A stretch of 64,000 nucleotides of DNA from Kozakia baliensis. Lineage in GTDB: Bacteria; Pseudomonadota; Alphaproteobacteria; Acetobacterales; Acetobacteraceae. A program made the position numbers and the translations under genes. Below, in pieces: positions 27,836-37,017 of the stretch (position 1 is its first letter; every line of letters begins with the position of its first letter). The stretch covers positions 2,548,501 to 2,612,500 of the forward strand of contig NZ_CP014674.1 of assembly GCF_001787335.1 (NCBI RefSeq), read 5' to 3'. The notes below the pieces were generated by a model. That model saw only the letters and a program-made list of their open reading frames with translations. It was not told the DNA's origin and searched no databases.

Positions 27836-29428
27836 CTACAAATTCCCAAGAACCTTGAGGCCAATCACGGTGGCGTTTGGAATGACCGATGTTTCACCCG
27901 GCCGCATCATATATTCGAAGGAAGGCTGGATGATGAGCCCCGGCACCACAGGTACACCATAATAAGCCTCCAATATCGCCGCATGCGTCTGCGGCCCGTT
28001 GACGAAAGCTTCATAGGGAAGACCGGCGGCATAACGCAGGGTTTGGCCAAGGGTTAAACGGTTGCTCATCTGATAGTACGAATACATGACGCCGAAGCGG
28101 TCATATGGCCGATATGGAATAATGCCGAGCAACGACGTGCCGATATAAACTTCGTCGGAAAAAACAGAGACTTGTGGCGTGTTATGAACATATCCTGCCA
28201 TCAGGTAGCCACCTGCCATCTGGTGTTCGCCATGGCTACGGTAAATCATCTGATCGACCTCGACATAAAACGTGTTGCGGCTCTCTTTTTGGTGCGCGCG
28301 ATAAAACTGGTTCATGGCGGGCGGAACCTTGCCAATGAGGTCGGCAAAACCGCTCGTATCGTGACCGAAGCCGAATTTGTAATGCCCAGGCAAGCGCTTT
28401 GGCCCTAGGAACGGCTCCCATGTCAGTTCGATCGGGAGCATGACGCCCGTCACATCCTCACTGCCCCATGCCCAACCCGAAGGGTTTTTATTGAGATCAG
28501 CCGAAGCATAAACGCCCGTCCGGAGGGTCAAATCCCGTGTTGGACGCAGACGCATCGTGCCGCCCCAGGTTGCTTTCGGATAAACGCTCCAGCCTTGGAC
28601 ACTCTTGACCGCAGGCGGTGCCGAGCATTGCACCATAAATGTGCACAACAGAACCGATGTCGCATAAGTATGCGTCAGGGTCAGGCGGCCGACGTTGATA
28701 TTCAACGAGTTATGCAAAAACGTTTTCTCAACATAAATATCCGCGAGATGCGCCGCTGCATGGCCGGAAAGGCTATAGACTTCGGAGAGAAGTATCCGAT
28801 GCTCGCCGACATGATCGTACGAAACTTGACGCCCTGCGCGTTCCATTAAAACGCCGTGCAAAATCCAGCCATCGAGTCCAAGAAGTTTTCCAAGATCAAA
28901 ATTATTCACCAGCGTCAGTTCATGAGCGTAGGACATGCCCTTGCTCAATCCGCCACCCACGTTGGCCAACGCTTCACCTTTATAGGCGAATTGAAAATTA
29001 TAGCCTCGATTGTCGAGCCAGCGGCGGATAGGCGATAATTGCGGCACAAGGTTACCGAATGCTTGCACGGGCACATAATAACCAGTCGCCAAATCGCGTT
29101 CGCGCAAGGCATCGTCTCTTTTATTGAGGAACGCCGACAAGCTCTCGGTATCCACCAAGGCGTCGAGCCTGTTGGGGTCCACACGCACAACCGGAGCCGG
29201 AACGGATTTTACGGGAGGAACATGGGGTTGATTCGCAGGCTCATTTTGTGTCTGCGGCTTGATGACCTCATCTGCCCGTGAAGGCGTGATGGCAGCAAAC
29301 ATCAAACACATCAGCATACTGCAAATCAGCAGTTGCGCTTTTACAGAACCGTAGAAATCTCTATTTGTGTTCTTTAGATGTCTATTTTTAGAAAATTCGA
29401 ATCCGATTCCATACGTATCTTTAGACAC
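27836..29428 (-). CDS. OprB-family carbohydrate porin
   Basis: A 530-residue outer-membrane porin. After a basic start of about 36 residues comes a signal peptide (QLLICSMLMCLMFAAITPSRA) and a Pro-rich linker. The barrel then begins NFQFAYKGEALANVGGG and continues with alternating aromatic and glycine strands, ending in VIGLKVLGNL. The long N-terminal tail before the hydrophobic core may mean that the true start is internal. It precedes the lactate permease on the same strand and may serve the same uptake route. Confidence 0.8.
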   Translation of the reverse strand: MSKDTYGIGFEFSKNRHLKNTNRDFYGSVKAQLLICSMLMCLMFAAITPSRADEVIKPQTQNEPANQPHVPPVKSVPAPVVRVDPNRLDALVDTESLSAFLNKRDDALRERDLATGYYVPVQAFGNLVPQLSPIRRWLDNRGYNFQFAYKGEALANVGGGLSKGMSYAHELTLVNNFDLGKLLGLDGWILHGVLMERAGRQVSYDHVGEHRILLSEVYSLSGHAAAHLADIYVEKTFLHNSLNINVGRLTLTHTYATSVLLCTFMVQCSAPPAVKSVQGWSVYPKATWGGTMRLRPTRDLTLRTGVYASADLNKNPSGWAWGSEDVTGVMLPIELTWEPFLGPKRLPGHYKFGFGHDTSGFADLIGKVPPAMNQFYRAHQKESRNTFYVEVDQMIYRSHGEHQMAGGYLMAGYVHNTPQVSVFSDEVYIGTSLLGIIPYRPYDRFGVMYSYYQMSNRLTLGQTLRYAAGLPYEAFVNGPQTHAAILEAYYGVPVVPGLIIQPSFEYMMRPGETSVIPNATVIGLKVLGNL

Positions 29429-29874
29429 GACGAACTACCCTATTTATATAAATATAATATTGAATGGATCGAGCGTTGAATTCGTTATATGTCCGCCTTC
29501 AAGGAAGACATAAGAACGTCTCCTTACTTCTCGTTACCACTCTCGTGGCACCAGGAGTTCCAAGATTTTGGAAATAGGATTCGTGCCGATCAGGGTCATG
29601 GCTGGGTGCATTTCGCAACCGACACCATTATGCGAGGATTATCGCACTTCGCCTCTACGATCTGATGTCGTTTCAAAATCCAGTCCGTTAAAATTCGCTG
29701 TTCCATATTTTTCCCATATGGAGTTTCGCCTCTTATAGAAGCTGACCATCATAGCTATACAGCAGAAAAATTTCAAAACAATGTCATAAATCACAAAAAC
29801 TTTGATATTATTCCAATGCCTGTCACGGCATATCTCACACTCCGTTTTGCAAAACAATTCCCTGGGAACTTCAT
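29429..29874. other. AT-rich intergenic region
   Basis: About 450 bp, clearly richer in A+T than the flanks. Only short frames without family likeness are present. It should hold the promoter of the minus-strand porin gene next to 29428, but I cannot place -35/-10 boxes with confidence. Confidence 0.5.
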
Positions 29875-29907
29875 AAAAAAAGAGGGCGCGTAAAAGCACC
29901 CTCTCTC
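29875..29907 (-). terminator. Terminator of the DUF2382 gene
   Basis: Read on the minus strand: AGAGGGTGC, a 6-base loop, GCGCCCTCT (one G-U pair), then seven T. It lies about 30 bases past the stop of the DUF2382 gene. Confidence 0.85.
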
Positions 29908-29938
29908 AATACTTGGCGATGTAAAGGAAGTTAGATGA

Positions 29939-31246
29939 TCAGACCTTAGGCGGATTGATCTTCTCGATATCGTGACCTTTCGGACCTTTGACTTCAATCT
30001 CTTCACGGCGCACCGTGTCTTTCACCGTCTCGTCGTGATAACCAACTTCCTTCTTCAGCACGACTTCTTCAACCACATGGGCGCTCTTGCCCACGACGGC
30101 CTCTTCATCGACTTCCGTCGCGCTGATCTCACGATCGGTAAACGCATCTGCGCCCACCGGGCGATCGCTCCGCACCGGACGCCGCAGAACAGAGACAGAT
30201 TCGTCACGCAGACGGATCTGCTCGGAAACCGGGCGCGAGATCGTATAACGGCGAACACGTGTCGTCCCGCGATCTACATCACGCTTACCAACCTCAAGTT
30301 CTTCTTCCGCCAGCGGAATAACTTGCTCGTTAGTATCGCGATCCTGCGTGGCATAATTCGCATTAGCGGTATCGGCGCTCACCGCACCCGGAAGCGCTTC
30401 ATCATAAGCGCCGGATGCCCGGTATTCCGAGTGACGCTCATCCAGATCGACTGGGCCATATTCCTGCAGCACACGATAGATATCATCAAGCTGCGTGCTT
30501 TCCGCAACAACCGTTACGACTGTGCCGCCACGCTGCACCGTTTGGTCGTAGAAAGCATGATGTTCGTGGTTGGTCTCGCCACCCGTCAGCCATGCCCAAA
30601 ATCCAGTATGGTGATGGGTCTCGACATTGGCATCTCCCGTGCTTTCTCCGCTAATTTCATCATTACGTTCGTAATGATGGATAGCGTTGCGGGGTACACC
30701 TGCACTTTCAAGCGCCTGAATAGCGCGAGAAGCGGCGGTCGGTTCATCGAAAACGGCGACGATTGTCTCACTGCTCATGGCTTGTACTTTCGGTTGTAAG
30801 TTTTCAGGTGTCGGTTCATCTACGACGTCACTATTAGAAGAAAATCTCTGAATAACGGCTTCCTCCCGGCGGAGATCGACCGTTTCCTCATGTAGATCAT
30901 GCCGCACAAGACGTGTAATGTGCACCTCTTCACGGACTTTATAACGTTTCCTAACTTCGATAATTTCCTCTACGATAGGAATAATCGTGATATTCCCGTC
31001 CTGGCGCTGCTGTGGCAGTTCGTCCACGACTGCATCGACAGGAATATGTTCGATCGTCACATTTTCCCGAACGAGGTTCTCTTTAATCTTCTGCGTGTGT
31101 GTGTCCGTTTTTACCGATATACGCACCTCTCCTGTAACCCTTGCAACACGCTCCACCGTTAGTCGATCTTCGTGCAACCGAAGGATTTGGGAGTCCTGAT
31201 TTTCTGAGGTCGGATTGTCGTTCAAAACGCAATAGGTTCCGTCCAT
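29939..31246 (-). CDS. DUF2382 stress-response protein with two DUF2382-like blocks
   Basis: A 435-residue cytoplasmic protein. An N-terminal DUF2382-like block (about 20-150: ILRLHEDRLTVERVARVTG, IPIVEEIIEVRKRYKVREEV) is followed by a YsnF/GsiB-type domain (about 160-285: VAVFDEPTAASRAIQALESAGV) and a second complete DUF2382 (about 320-430: VIPLAEEELEVGKRDVDRG). These families are linked with desiccation, heat and photooxidative stress, but no reaction is known. The whole is rich in Glu/Val/Arg, as usual. It ends before a strong terminator. Confidence 0.8.
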   Translation of the reverse strand: MDGTYCVLNDNPTSENQDSQILRLHEDRLTVERVARVTGEVRISVKTDTHTQKIKENLVRENVTIEHIPVDAVVDELPQQRQDGNITIIPIVEEIIEVRKRYKVREEVHITRLVRHDLHEETVDLRREEAVIQRFSSNSDVVDEPTPENLQPKVQAMSSETIVAVFDEPTAASRAIQALESAGVPRNAIHHYERNDEISGESTGDANVETHHHTGFWAWLTGGETNHEHHAFYDQTVQRGGTVVTVVAESTQLDDIYRVLQEYGPVDLDERHSEYRASGAYDEALPGAVSADTANANYATQDRDTNEQVIPLAEEELEVGKRDVDRGTTRVRRYTISRPVSEQIRLRDESVSVLRRPVRSDRPVGADAFTDREISATEVDEEAVVGKSAHVVEEVVLKKEVGYHDETVKDTVRREEIEVKGPKGHDIEKINPPKV

Positions 31247-31702
31247 TTTAGAAGTGATCGAACTGTGAACGGCGCCAAGAAAAACAAGTTCTACATTTTA
31301 TAGTGTTTCGATGCGAATAAATACGCATGCCATCAATAGAGAAAGTTCCGCTTTTCTCATGAGATTATTTCGCCGAATTCAGCCGATTTATCGAGCGGTA
31401 AACCCAATGTGAGAAATCGCAGCCTATCCTATGGCGATCCTAAGGAAGGAAATTAATAACACGAAATAAAATCGTCTAATATGCCATGGCGATTATCGTC
31501 TTATTCGCTAAGATTAGGAGGATCAGACATAAACCATTCAGGAAACCAGATGTTTATATGATCATCAGCATACCGATAACTAGGTTGGCAGCAAAACAAG
31601 CACCCTATGAAGCAGGAATCTTGACGATCGGATGACACATGCCAGGCCCTATCATCCGAACTCCCAGATTCCGATTTTAACAACGCCACGAAAGGAATAG
31701 AC
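31247..31702. other. Intergenic region between divergent genes
   Basis: About 455 bp between the DUF2382 gene and the aldo/keto reductase, which point away from each other. It should carry both promoters. I see no protein or RNA gene in it. Confidence 0.5.
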
Positions 31703-32659
31703 ATGACAAAGAGAAAATTAGGGCAAACCGGTTTTTCCATTATGCCCATCGTTTTCGGCGGCAATGTATTTGGGTGGACCATCCATGAAAAAGAAAGCTT
31801 CGATGTGCTCGATGCCTTCGTCGATTATGGTTTCGACGCCATCGATACAGCAGATCTTTATTCATCCTGGGCACCGGGCAATAAAGGCGGCGAATCCGAG
31901 ACGATCATTGGCAACTGGCTCAAATCCCGCCCAGGCGTGCGCGACAAGGTAAAAATCTTCACGAAAGTCGGATCCGATCTGGGCGTGCCGGGCAAGAAGG
32001 GCTTATCGGAAAAATGGATCACGCAGGCGGTCGATGAATCGCTCTCTCGCCTCGGGATCGAACAGATCGACCTATATTTCTCTCACTGGCCGGACCCGGA
32101 AACATCCTACGAGGAAACACTTGGGGCCTATGACAAGCTATTGAAAGCCGGAAAGATCAAAGCGATCGGCGCATCCAATTTCGATGCCAAGCAGTTCTCG
32201 GACGCGCTGGAAGCCGCCCGTAGCTATAATCTACCGCGCTACCAAGTGCTGCAGCCGGAATATAATCTATATGATCGCAGCAGTTTCGATGGCGCGCTGC
32301 GCGATCTGTGCATTGCTGAAGATATCGGCGTCGTGACTTACTACAGTCTCGCCTCTGGATTCCTGTCCGGCAAATACCGGAGCGAGAGCGACCTTCAGCA
32401 AAGCAAACGTGGCGAAGGCATCGGTAAGTATCTCAACCCGCGCGGTAAGAAAATTCTCGACGCACTCGATATAGCTGCCGAACGCCACGATGCAACCGAT
32501 GCTGAAATCGCATTGGCGTGGCTGATCGCACGCGAAGGCGTAACGGCCCCGATCGCAAGCGCTACCAAACGCAGCCACGTCGAGAGTTTCGCCAAGGCGG
32601 TGGAGATCGAACTGACGGACGAAGATTTGAAAGCACTGGACACAGCCAGCGCGCCCTGA
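31703..32659 (+). CDS. Aldo/keto reductase
   Basis: A 318-residue NADPH-dependent TIM-barrel oxidoreductase. The catalytic tetrad is visible: Asp48 (AIDTADLY), Tyr53, Lys88 (KIFTKVG) and His128 (LYFSHWPD). The cofactor-binding end is IASATKRSHVESFAKAVEIELT. It resembles the YajO/YghZ-like group of general aldehyde reductases. GAAAGGAATAG precedes the ATG. It lies at the edge of the region where mobile DNA begins. Confidence 0.92.
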   Translation: MTKRKLGQTGFSIMPIVFGGNVFGWTIHEKESFDVLDAFVDYGFDAIDTADLYSSWAPGNKGGESETIIGNWLKSRPGVRDKVKIFTKVGSDLGVPGKKGLSEKWITQAVDESLSRLGIEQIDLYFSHWPDPETSYEETLGAYDKLLKAGKIKAIGASNFDAKQFSDALEAARSYNLPRYQVLQPEYNLYDRSSFDGALRDLCIAEDIGVVTYYSLASGFLSGKYRSESDLQQSKRGEGIGKYLNPRGKKILDALDIAAERHDATDAEIALAWLIAREGVTAPIASATKRSHVESFAKAVEIELTDEDLKALDTASAP

Positions 32660-32735
32660 ACAGTGACCAGTCGGCGGATTCATCTCCGCCGACACAAACT
32701 GCGCATTACGATTGATCATAATCGCAGGAAAGAGA

Positions 32736-33201
32736 CTACAGTCCCAAATCCGACAACCCTGGATGTTCGTCCGGTCGTCGCCCTTGTGGCCAATGGAACA
32801 AACGCTCACGCGCTTCAATCGGCACATCATTGATCGAGGCGATACGGCGGCGCATGAGTCCGGCCTCGTCGAATTCCCAGTTCTCATTTCCATAAGACCG
32901 GAACCATTGATCCTGCTCATCGCGCCACTCATAAGCAAAGCGCACCGCAATCCGGTTCTCCCGAAATGCCCACACTTCCTTGATCAGCCGATAATCTTGT
33001 TCGCGCGCCCATTTGCGCATTAGAAAAGCAATGATTTTCTTCCCTGCCCTGTAAAAACGTCTCCCGATTGCGCCATTGGCTCTCAGGCGTATAGGCCAGC
33101 GCGACCTTATCCGGATCACGACTATTCCAGGCATCCTCGGCCAAACGTATCTTGACCGCGGCAGTCTCGGCATCGAAAGGCGGCAAGGGTGGACGAGACA
33201 T
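32736..33201 (-). pseudogene. NTF2-like (DUF1348) protein gene with a 1-nt frameshift
   Basis: The gene starts at 33201 as [20 protein letters not shown], the typical opening of nuclear-transport-factor-2-like DUF1348 proteins, and reads to FLQGREE. At an A4 run (T4 at 33035-33038 on the plus strand) one base is extra; removing it restores [20 protein letters not shown] and the full rest ending GLSDLGL. As it stands the frame is broken in the first half. An IS481-type element ends 20 bp upstream of the start codon. A sequencing error in the short homopolymer is possible. Confidence 0.8.
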
Positions 33202-33273
33202 GAAATAACTCCAACCTAGGTGTTTAGTCCCGTAGTTTGATGGTGTGATATTTTCACGTGAGTGGAAGGAAGC

Positions 33274-33868
33274 ATGATGGGACAGATACGTCATGGCAGC
33301 GCCACGACCACGCACGCCGTACGAGCAGCAATACAGCGATCGCAGGCTTCGCTCTCGGCCCTGAGCGAGGCGTTCGGGATCAACCCGAAAACAGTGGCAA
33401 AATGGCGGAAGCGTCAGACTGTCGAAGATCAGAAAACCGGTCCCAGAGAGCCGCGATCAACGGTTCTTTTTGAGACGGATGAAGCGATGATCGTAGCCTT
33501 TCGTCGGCATACCCTGCTGCCGCTGGATGACTGCCTTTATGCGTTGCAGGCCACCATTCCGCATCTGACACGCTCAGCCCTGCATCGCTGCTTTCAGCGT
33601 CACGGGATATCCCGGTTGCCGGACATCGAGGGAGACAAGCCCAAACGACAGCGTTTCAAACGCTACCTGATCGGGTTCTTTCATCTCGATATCGCAGAGG
33701 TCCGGACCGCCGAGGGCAAGCTGTACCTCTTCGTTGCGATTGACCGGACCAGCAAGTTCGCTGTCACACAACTGGTTGAGAAAGCCGATCGGAAGACCGC
33801 CTGGGAATTCCTCGAACATCTCCTGAGCGTCATTCCTTACCGGATCCATACCATTTTGACCGACAACG
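33274..33868 (+). pseudogene. IS481-family transposase, 5' part (copy A)
   Basis: Starts [20 protein letters not shown] after a GGAAGGA ribosome site. An N-terminal helix-turn-helix ([21 protein letters not shown]) leads into the DDE core (FHLDIAEVRTAEGKLYLFVAIDRTSKF, first Asp; HTILTDN, second Asp). The frame is broken at 33868 by the IS110-family element. Joined to 35514 the frame is restored exactly. Confidence 0.85.
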
Positions 33869-34090
33869 TCCTATATCGGGAAGCATCCGGTCGATTTGGC
33901 AACACGTCTCCATCGGCAGTTTGCACTGTCGTTGAAAAATACTGCAAGCAAAAACCAGGCGGTCTCCACCGCAAAATAAGGGCGCTCCCGGCCATAGCAA
34001 ACACAGGGTCCAGTGCGGCATGTTGGTGCCGTGGCCCTAACCGTCCTGAAGATGGGATGCGAAAACCCAGGTGGAAGACCCTAACATTAT
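33869..34090 (-). ncRNA. Candidate guide (bridge) RNA region of the IS110-family element, copy A
   Basis: A non-coding 222-bp stretch downstream of the transposase. In IS110-family elements a structured RNA encoded in a non-coding end directs target choice; for the IS1111 branch it is in the downstream end. Several short self-complementary runs are visible, but I have not folded it. It is an inference from family and position only. The matching stretch in copy B is 47811-48032. Confidence 0.3.
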
Positions 34091-35386
34091 CTACAGGGTC
34101 GCAGATGCGCCCTCATGGCACCAATAGAGAGGGGTTCCTCCACCTGGCACCGGCCCTTCGACGAAAGGCCGGTAATCGTCACCGCGTTTGATGATCGCGT
34201 GCACAACGCGCCCCATCTTTGCGGTGATGGCTGTGAACGCCTTGCGGCGCAGGTCCGGATCATGCCGGTCCCTGGCCACATAGCGGTCGAACTTGTCACG
34301 GAAGCTGTTCTCACGCTGGCGAATGGCGACCTGTGCCGCCATCCACAGTGTCCGTCGCAGACGCGCGTTGCCGCGTTTGGACAGCTTGGTTTTGCCGCGA
34401 TATTGGCCTGACTGATAGGTTGACAGGTCAAGACCACAGAATTTCAGAAATTGCCGGTGATGACGAAATCGCCGCAGGTCGCCTGCCTCGGCAAGAATCG
34501 TCAGGGCATGGATTGGCCCGATCCCCGGCACCTGCTGCAAGCGTTGAAAGTCGCTGTGATCGCCGAGTAGGTCAATCGCAGCTTCCTCGATCGCATCACG
34601 TTGCGCGATCAGCCTTCGCGCCTCGCCTAGGACGACCCGGAACATCTCGATCGCTGGGGCATCCGGAGAAACAGGCAGCGCAATCGATCTATGAGCTGTT
34701 TCCCAGATATCACCCAGAAGACGAGATTTACTGACCTTGCGCCCAACAACACTCCAGGCGGCAGCAACAAACGCCTCCTTGCTGAGCGCGGTAATAGCAG
34801 CTGGAACAGGAAATTGCTCAAGGAGGGCAAAGAACCAGTCGCTGCGCGTGTTGCCCTTGAAGCGCTCAATTTCCGGAAAATAGAGAGGCAGATAGTGGGT
34901 AAGGATCCGGTGCTGGACCTCGGTTTTGGCACGGGAAATCACTTCATGGGTAACGGACAATTCCTGAATGTTGTTGATCTCGTTGGCAAGAGGATCATGA
35001 TATGGTTTGGCTGCGCCAATCTGGAGCATGTGCAGGATGACCTGTGCATCCTTGGGGTCATTCTTGTCCCAGCCGTTGTGCAGCGCCTCTCGCGTGCGGG
35101 CCAGAGCGACCGAAGAAATCAGGCGTGCATCAAACCCGGCCTGCACGAGGCGCCAGGCCAGCGGACGATGATAATGTCCGGTCGGTTCGAAGCCAACAAT
35201 GACCGGCCGCGGTGCCAGGGCCTGCAGTTCTGCAATGAAACGGTCATGTTCTGTGCGCGTGTTGGCCACAGTCAGGCGTCGACGCCGTCGATTACCGGGC
35301 ACCTCAATCAAGACTTCATTGCGTGATTTGGCAACATCGATAGCGACGAGAACAGCTGTTGTCGGTGTAGGGTTGGGTCTGGTCAC
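34091..35386 (-). CDS. IS110-family transposase (copy A)
   Basis: A 431-residue DEDD transposase. The N-terminal RuvC-like domain starts AVLVAIDVAKSRNEVLIEVPG with the first Asp, then GFEPTGHYHRPLAWRL with the Glu, and GWDKNDPKDAQVI with the DxxD-type pair. The C-terminal Tnp_2 domain (about 290-400) holds LQQVPGIGPIHALTILAEAG and FCGLDLSTYQSGQYRGKTKLSKRG, including the conserved Ser region. It appears intact. It is the same as the copy at 46515-47810. Confidence 0.92.
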   Translation of the reverse strand: MTRPNPTPTTAVLVAIDVAKSRNEVLIEVPGNRRRRRLTVANTRTEHDRFIAELQALAPRPVIVGFEPTGHYHRPLAWRLVQAGFDARLISSVALARTREALHNGWDKNDPKDAQVILHMLQIGAAKPYHDPLANEINNIQELSVTHEVISRAKTEVQHRILTHYLPLYFPEIERFKGNTRSDWFFALLEQFPVPAAITALSKEAFVAAAWSVVGRKVSKSRLLGDIWETAHRSIALPVSPDAPAIEMFRVVLGEARRLIAQRDAIEEAAIDLLGDHSDFQRLQQVPGIGPIHALTILAEAGDLRRFRHHRQFLKFCGLDLSTYQSGQYRGKTKLSKRGNARLRRTLWMAAQVAIRQRENSFRDKFDRYVARDRHDPDLRRKAFTAITAKMGRVVHAIIKRGDDYRPFVEGPVPGGGTPLYWCHEGASATL

Positions 35387-35451
35387 GGCCGGTTATCTCC
35401 CCTGTGTGGCTGGACACCATCATTGTGGAGACATATCGCCCGGTCCGTGGC

Positions 35452-35481
35452 CACCTATCTGGCCTTAAGGCCAGATAGGTG
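35452..35481. repeat. 30-bp perfect palindrome in the IS110-family 5' end (copy A)
   Basis: Two 15-base arms (35452-35466 and 35467-35481), centred on TTAA, read the same on both strands. It lies 66-95 bases before the transposase ATG. It may be a binding site for the transposase, part of a leader RNA or a junction promoter. The same palindrome is at 46420-46449 in copy B. Confidence 0.8.
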
Positions 35482-35513
35482 AACTCTGCAAAAGAGCTTC
35501 CCGATGTGCTATG

Positions 35514-35905
35514 GGATCCAGTTCGCTGATCAGCCCCGTAACCGCAATACGGCCTGGTCTCGCCCCATGCGCTTCGACATGATCTGCGAAGCTCACGGGA
35601 TCGAACATCGTCTGACGAAACCCAATCATCCCTGGACGAACGGTCAGGTTGAGCGGATGAACCGGACAATCAAGGAAGCAACCGTCAAACGCTTCCATGA
35701 CGACAGCCATGAGCAGTTGAAGATCCATCTCAACGACTTCATGGCAGCGTATAATTTCGGGCGAAGGCTCAAGACCCTCAATGGGCTCACACCTTACGAA
35801 TATGTCTGCAAAATCTGGACTTCAGAGCCAGAAAGATTCATCATTAATCCAATCCATCAAATCCCGGGACTAAACACAAGTTTCATCTTCTACCTCAAGG
35901 AATGA
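35514..35905 (+). pseudogene. IS481-family transposase, 3' part (copy A)
   Basis: Continues the split gene with GIQFADQPRNRNTAWSRP, then the last catalytic region TNGQVERMNRTIKEATVKRF (Glu of the DDE set). No stop codon occurs before the outer inverted end at 35876; the frame runs out into flanking DNA and stops at 35903-35905. Copy B also has no stop before its end, so reading out of the element may be normal for it. Confidence 0.85.
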
Positions 35906-35989
35906 GGCCTAAGCCTAAACCTTGGCTTTTCCGGAAGCTCGAATAGTTTTCTTACGACCGAAACGAAGGCGATAGTAAATGGTTCGACG

Positions 35990-36916
35990 CTATTCGGCTA
36001 TGTCGTGTCCCCACGGCGCATGGGTGAGTTCGCGCGCGAGATAATCGATCAGCATCTGCACGCGTAGGGGACGACGTGGGCTTGGCGGCATGATCAGATG
36101 TAACCCGAGGGGCGTTACCGACCATTCAGGCATTGCGATCGCCAGCTTACCATCGCGCAGTTCGCGCCAGACCAGAAATTCTGGCTGAATGGCCAGCCCA
36201 TGGCCCGCGATCAGCGCTGGATTGAGCAAATCGGCATTGTCGGCCCAGAGCCGGACGGGCGGTTGAACTGTCTCCTCTCCGAAGGTTGGGTGCAGGAAAC
36301 GCCATACATCCCGCGCTACGCCACCCGTATAAGCCAGAGCGCGATGGCGGCCCAATTCGGCTGGGTCCGTCGGCATGCCGTGTCGATGAAAATAATCCGG
36401 CGCGCCCACCAGCAGCAATCGGACCGCGCACAGTCGGCGCGACAAGAGCGACGAATCCTCCAGTTTGGCGATGCGAAGTGCCAGATCAAAGCCCTCCGCT
36501 ACCAGATCGACCTTCCGGTCGCTCAACGCTACATCGAGAAGGATTTCCGGATAGGCGCCGAGGAATTTCGGCAAAATGGCGCTGAGATAGGCGATGCCGA
36601 ACGATTGCGGCACGCTGACACGAACACGCCCGCGCGGCACTGATGATTGTTCGGTGGCTTCCTCTTCGACCGCCTGGCCCTCGCTGATGATACGAGAAGC
36701 CCGTTCCAGCGCGGCGTAACCAGCATCGGTCAGCGACACACGGCGGGAGGTGCGAGCGATAAGGGTTATGCCGAGCCGAGCCTCAAGACGTGCGATCGCC
36801 TTGGAGACGGTGGGATCGGACAGGCCCAGTTCGCGGGCCGCGCGCGAGAAGGAGCCATATTCGGCGACTTTGGCGAAGATCGCCCAGGCCTCAAGATCGG
36901 GAAGGCGCTTTGTCAT
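35990..36916 (-). CDS. LysR-family transcriptional regulator
   Basis: A 308-residue regulator with an N-terminal winged helix-turn-helix (LEAWAIFAKVAEYGSFSRAARELGLSDPTVSKAIARLEARLG, about 8-50) and a substrate-binding domain of the type-2 periplasmic fold (about 90-300). It is divergent from the pirin gene with about 100 bp between starts, the classic layout in which LysR controls the next operon and itself. The target operon here would be pirin, hydrolase, FMN reductase and DoxX. Confidence 0.92.
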   Translation of the reverse strand: MTKRLPDLEAWAIFAKVAEYGSFSRAARELGLSDPTVSKAIARLEARLGITLIARTSRRVSLTDAGYAALERASRIISEGQAVEEEATEQSSVPRGRVRVSVPQSFGIAYLSAILPKFLGAYPEILLDVALSDRKVDLVAEGFDLALRIAKLEDSSLLSRRLCAVRLLLVGAPDYFHRHGMPTDPAELGRHRALAYTGGVARDVWRFLHPTFGEETVQPPVRLWADNADLLNPALIAGHGLAIQPEFLVWRELRDGKLAIAMPEWSVTPLGLHLIMPPSPRRPLRVQMLIDYLARELTHAPWGHDIAE

Positions 36917-37017
36917 TTATGGAAAGGATGAGATGCTAATCTTGCCGTTTCGTCAAGGCGAACGACGACGCATCTTCAGGCCCTCGGAGCAATTCGCTTC
37001 GTTAAGGAGATCGAAAC

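Larger units (their letters stand above)
33869..35513 (-). mobile_element. IS110-family element inserted in the IS481 transposase (copy A)
   Basis: About 1,645 bp between GACAACG and GGATCC of the split gene; the exact edge can shift by one G. Near both ends lie inverted 10-mers (ATCGGGAAGC at 33875-33884, GCTTCCCGAT at 35496-35505). Such subterminal repeats are the sign of the IS1111 branch. There is no target duplication beyond the G. The transposase lies on the minus strand, with about 222 bp after its stop and about 127 bp before its start. Confidence 0.75.
33221..35876. mobile_element. Nested IS element copy A: IS481-type element split by an IS110-family element
   Basis: A 2,656-bp unit with outer inverted ends (TGTTTAGTCCCG, then TTTGATGG or alike) at 33221 and 35876. 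The outer element is IS481-like, with its transposase cut at codon 'GGG' of the DNGIQF motif. The inner IS110-family element fills 33868/33869-35512/35513. Copy B, of the same length and nearly the same sequence, lies inverted at 46025-48680. No matching target duplication is seen at the outer ends (CCTAGG on one side, CAAGTT on the other). Confidence 0.85.

Noticed and set aside
29639..30006. Two overlapping minus-strand frames downstream of the DUF2382 gene
   Set aside because: They cover the terminator and an AT-rich intergenic stretch; no protein-like composition or start signal.
31501..31782. A 93-codon minus-strand frame before the aldo/keto reductase
   Set aside because: It overlaps the start of a clear gene, is rich in Cys/Ser/Phe without family likeness, and has no start signals.
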